Part shown: positions 36,974 through 39,884 of the stretch, piece after piece
Layout: each line of letters starts with the position of its first letter
How positions within the stretch are numbered: the stretch's first letter is position 1
Source: Chromatiaceae bacterium
GTDB taxonomy: Bacteria; Pseudomonadota; Gammaproteobacteria; Chromatiales; Chromatiaceae
Length of the DNA stretch: 39,884 nucleotides
NCBI GenBank assembly: GCA_028277905.1
Contig: JANQFI010000136.1
Location: forward strand, 1-39,884
Direction: 5' to 3'
Notes under the pieces: generated by a model
Database searches by the model: none
Seen by the model: the letters and a program-made list of their open reading frames with translations, nothing else
Told to the model about the DNA's origin: nothing
Translations under genes and position numbers: made by a program

Positions 36974-38128
36974 GGTTACCTCCCGAAGTCACGAAAATGT
37001 TCAGCGAAGAACAGGCCCCTGGATGAGCACCTCCGTCGGCACAGCGGCGCACCGCCAGGGTTAGTGCCATGCGATCGGAGCCGAAGCTCCGGAGAGATCT
37101 CGGGCGATATTCTAAGCCCCGCGAAGCCTGCGGGTTCGGGGGATTGCGGTCTCAGTGCCTGTTTGAGGGTTTCTATCCCGATGTGCAACGGTGAAGGCTT
37201 CGACCTGACGGCGTAGTGGCGCGTCGGTGTCCGGCGCGATCCGCAACAGGTCGCTCTGTGCAATGTGGCGCTCGAAGTTGGCTTCATCCAACGGCGTGGC
37301 CAGCTAGCCATGTCATCGCCGCGCTAGGTGCGGAAACGCCTGCTTAGCGAGCCGCCGCAGTTGCGCCCCCACCTCCGCTGTGGCCTTGGTGGAGCTGGTC
37401 ACCGACAGCACTGGCAGGCTCGTGACCGACACCACCTGCGCCGTTGCGACCGACAGGCGACATGAAGCGCACCGCAGCCGTGCACTCGGCGTCTGCCGGC
37501 GCCGAGGCGGAAGGCGCGCCCGGCGCCCTAACGACGGCGAGGTTCGGCGCAATGCGCGGCGGAATGGCGAGAAGTATGGGTGGTTAGCGGCCTTGGCCGC
37601 AAGGCTGAGCGTCGAAGCGCGGACTGCGGGCCCGCCCGGGCCGCTGCGGAGAATACCTTCATGGAGTCGGCACAAGCCCCAACCGCGTCCCTGCTCGCAC
37701 CGGCAGGTTGGCAGCGTCGGCGACGGCGTCCAGCCTTGGTGTCAAGTCCCCGCCAGGCGTGCGGCACGTTCGCCTCGAATGCGCTGTACGAGCGCCGACG
37801 GACGCCCGGCGCCGTGGCCTTGTCCAGGATAGGCCGGCCCACTGAGCTGTTGGGCCGCGCGCTCGGCCTGGTCCTGCGCCTCGGCTATTTGTACAGAATC
37901 TTCGAAAATCTTCCTCGACACTCTGTTAGCTTACACTTCCAAGGGTATGCAATTTGGTTGGTTCTGCCAGCCCCCTTCACCACAGTACCTCAGTGCGGTC
38001 CTGGGTATCGGTCGGCGTTATGAAGGCCTGCTCGTGGAGCGATCCCAATGCTGCCTAGGACAAAACGGACAGTCGCCTGACGTACAATCGCGCTCGGTCG
38101 GTATCGGCCGGGTGAGTGTCGCCGGAGC
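36974..38128. other. Region without a recognisable gene
   Basis: About 1.15 kb. The open frames here (36976-37311, 37313-37675, 37380-37832, 37528-37842, 37580-38023) are Arg/Pro/Ser-rich and match nothing I know. One minus-strand segment in another frame (LDEANFERHIAQSDLLRIAP, about 37200-37300) reads like a real protein and may be a relic. A short AT-rich patch lies at 37880-37960. I see no repeat shared with the rest of the window. Confidence 0.4.
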
Positions 38129-39460
38129 ATGAAGCAGGCCGAGTACGAGGTTGCAATGATTTGGCTAGGCCCGGCATTTCTGCTGCTCCGCGTGCTGCTG
38201 TCTCCGCAGGGTGTGGGCGGCGCGGAGGGTCCGGCGGACGCGTTGGTCGAGCTGCGGTTGCCGCCGGGCGCGGAGGAGTGGGGTAGTCCCATCCCGAAGC
38301 CTGCCGTCAACCTCCCTGAGTATGTCGACTGGCATAGCCTGCTCGCGCTCAATGCCGCGGTGCCTGAACCGGCGCCAGATGCCGAGCCCGAGCCCGCCCG
38401 GCTCACGGTGCGCTCCAACGTGTACGGGGACCAGGTCTATATCGACGGCGAGCCGCGCGGCCCCACCCGGCTGGACCTGGACCTGCCGGCCGGTACCTAC
38501 CGGGTGCGGGTCGAGAAGGATGGCTACACGCGCTTCGAGCGCATGGTGACATTGCGCGCCGGGGCCGCGGAGACCCTGGTTGCCCGGCTGGAGCGCGGGT
38601 CGTCTAAGCCCGGACGCAATCTTGAGCCTGGTGATATCTTCCGCGACTGCGCAAGCTGCCCGGAGATGGTCGTGATCCCGGCCGGCGAGCTCCAGATGGG
38701 CTCGCCGGATACAGAGCATGATCAGATGGGAGCCGAGGGTCCAGTTCACCAGGTGCGCATCGACCGGCCATTTGCACTCGCCACGCACGAGGTCACGGTC
38801 GCGGAGTTCCGGGCCTTCGTCGAGGCCGAGGGTTATCGCACCCAGGCCGAGTGCGATACCCGCTGCTACGGTTTGAACGGCGCGGATCAGCAGAGTGACA
38901 GCAAGGTCGGCTGGCGCTCACCGGGCTTTGAGCAAGGGGACGATCATCCGGTGGTTTGCGTTAGCTGGAACGATGCACAGGCCTATGTCCGCTGGCTCAG
39001 CGACAAGACTGGGGCAGAGTATCGGCTGCCGAGCGAGGCGGAATGGGAATACGCCGCGCGTGCCGGTACCGAGACGCCGTTCTGGACCGGCGACTGCATC
39101 GATACCGATCAAGCCAACTACGACGGCAATTACGATTACGCCGGCTGCGGTGCGAAGACCGGGGTCTTACGTGAAGGGACGGTCCCCGCCGCCAGCCTGC
39201 CGGCCAATCCCGTCGGCCTGCACGAGAACGCCGGAAACGTCTGGGAGTGGGTCGAGGACTGCTGGCACGACGACTACACCGGCGCACCGGCCGGCGGCAG
39301 CGCGTGGCTGGAGGGCGAGGGCGGCCGGTGCGACCAGCGCGTGCTGCGTGGTGGATCCTGGAGCGTCAGTCCGAGTAACATCCGCTCCGCCAACCGGATC
39401 AGGAACAACCGCGACGGAAGCTACTACGACGTCGGTTTCCGCCTCGCCAGGACCTTGTGA
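38129..39460 (+). CDS. PEGA plus formylglycine-generating-enzyme-like (SUMF1 fold) protein
   Basis: A 443-residue, probably exported protein. It has an N-terminal hydrophobic segment (MIWLGPAFLLLRVLLS), a PEGA domain at about 90-155 (VRSNVYGDQVYIDGEPRGPT; LPAGTYRVRVEKDGY), and a SUMF1/FGE-sulfatase domain from about 180 to the end (MVVIPAGELQMGS; HEVTVAEFRAFVEAEGY; RLPSEAEWEYAARAG; GLHENAGNVWEWVEDCW; RVLRGGSW). The catalytic Cys pair of real FGE is absent near RVLRGGSWSVSPSNIRSA, so it is not expected to make formylglycine; the fold is commonly used for binding. The last 40 residues look like a retroelement-diversified region. MIWLGP is an alternative start. Confidence 0.88.
   Translation: MKQAEYEVAMIWLGPAFLLLRVLLSPQGVGGAEGPADALVELRLPPGAEEWGSPIPKPAVNLPEYVDWHSLLALNAAVPEPAPDAEPEPARLTVRSNVYGDQVYIDGEPRGPTRLDLDLPAGTYRVRVEKDGYTRFERMVTLRAGAAETLVARLERGSSKPGRNLEPGDIFRDCASCPEMVVIPAGELQMGSPDTEHDQMGAEGPVHQVRIDRPFALATHEVTVAEFRAFVEAEGYRTQAECDTRCYGLNGADQQSDSKVGWRSPGFEQGDDHPVVCVSWNDAQAYVRWLSDKTGAEYRLPSEAEWEYAARAGTETPFWTGDCIDTDQANYDGNYDYAGCGAKTGVLREGTVPAASLPANPVGLHENAGNVWEWVEDCWHDDYTGAPAGGSAWLEGEGGRCDQRVLRGGSWSVSPSNIRSANRIRNNRDGSYYDVGFRLARTL
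39338..39450 (+). other. Candidate diversity-generating retroelement variable region
   Basis: RVLRGGSW, a variable-looking stretch (SVSPSNIRSANRIRNNRDGS, then YYDV) and GFRLA. DGR target proteins of the SUMF1/C-type-lectin fold end in this way, with template Asn codons (AAC) at the variable sites. Here most variable-site codons have the form NNC or NNT. No reverse transcriptase, Avd or template repeat is in the window. Confidence 0.45.
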
Positions 39461-39719
39461 AGTGCGCACTGAAGCTAGCGGAAACCTCTGCTCATGCAGG
39501 ACGGAGGGTGAGACGGTGGAAAGGAGGGCGGGGATTGATCAGGAGTTTCCGCCTTCTTCCGGTTGGCTCGTCTGCGTCTGGCGGGGAGCTCCCAGAAAGG
39601 ACGGCACGTCGGTCGCTAGTTCCTGGCAGGACGCCACGCCCTCACTGGCAATATCGTGTACGATAGGTCTGGAGACCGGGACATGTGAGCAGGGCATCAT
39701 TCTGCGCGGAATAACAGTA

Positions 39720-39884
39720 ATAAGGCGATTTCTGTCAACAAACAGACCGCCTGGCTTGTCTGTTCGCCCGCCTTCTGCGTCGCGGCAGCGGGCACAGAGC
39801 TCGACTATGCGCCCGCTGCCGCTCCTTGAAGGCGAGCGAAAATCCTGCGCCATTCGGTATCTTTGTTTCCGGCAATCGCCTAAG
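39720..39884 (+). mobile_element. 165-bp fold-back element, copy 3 (at window end)
   Basis: Third copy, more diverged than the first two but exactly the same length. It starts ATAAGGCGATTTCTG and ends GGCAATCGCCTAAG at the last base of the window. The outer bases at its left end differ from the consensus CTTAGG. It lies 260 bases downstream of the FGE-like gene. Confidence 0.85.

Noticed and set aside
39461-39719. Template repeat or Avd gene of a retroelement behind the FGE-like gene
   Set aside because: No sequence resembling 39338-39450 and no Avd-like helical protein could be read; the ORFs here are short and biased.

Overview
The window looks like a chromosomal piece of a high-GC gammaproteobacterium. 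The evidence is gene content and order: the yraN/dolP and rsmI pair, rnpB, an uninterrupted mraZ-to-ftsZ division and cell wall (dcw) cluster, then lpxC, dciA, an M23 peptidase gene, secA, argJ and a Nudix-ThiE fusion gene. A Chromatiales/Thiotrichales-like purple or sulfur-oxidising lineage is my guess, not a demonstrated assignment. No tRNA, rRNA or CRISPR was seen.

Layout. 1-1100 is mobile debris: a frameshifted IS1595-type transposase, a 165-bp fold-back element and an unrecognised remnant. 1101-6966 is read leftwards: proton-pumping pyrophosphatase hppA, two paralogous small HTH regulators that share an upstream 20-mer plus hairpin, a GlcD-type FAD oxidase, the BON lipoprotein dolP and yraN. 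7112-8490 holds rsmI and the RNase P RNA gene, whose P12 region is expanded by four 15-bp repeats. 8806-24585 is the dcw operon, with a readable sigma70 promoter, a three-box MraZ operator and a hairpin after ftsZ. Most of its genes overlap by ATGA or TGATG. The striking anomaly is that murE and a functional murF are missing between ftsI and mraY; an 83-codon ORF that resembles only the first ~60 residues of MurF sits in their place. 24586-33368 carries lpxC, dciA, the M23 protein, secA, argJ, the Nudix-ThiE fusion and ampD.

33424-39884 is an accessory zone with patchy lower GC: a frameshifted P-II-like gene with a second 165-bp element inserted one base from its start codon, a SET-domain methyltransferase, a truncated ArnA-like dehydrogenase, a P1B-like ATPase without the CPx motif, about 1.15 kb without a recognisable gene, and a PEGA plus formylglycine-generating-enzyme-like protein whose C-terminus resembles the variable region of diversity-generating retroelement targets. 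A third 165-bp element ends exactly at the last base of the window, which suggests the contig breaks at this repeat.

Together the core genes make and use lipid II. MraY, MurD, MurG, MurC, MurB and Ddl build it; FtsW, FtsI, FtsL, FtsQ, FtsA and FtsZ form the divisome; LpxC commits to lipid A; AmpD recycles muropeptides; SecA exports proteins. The repeat family, the pseudogenes and the collapsed murE/murF site suggest a genome with active or recent mobile-element turnover.
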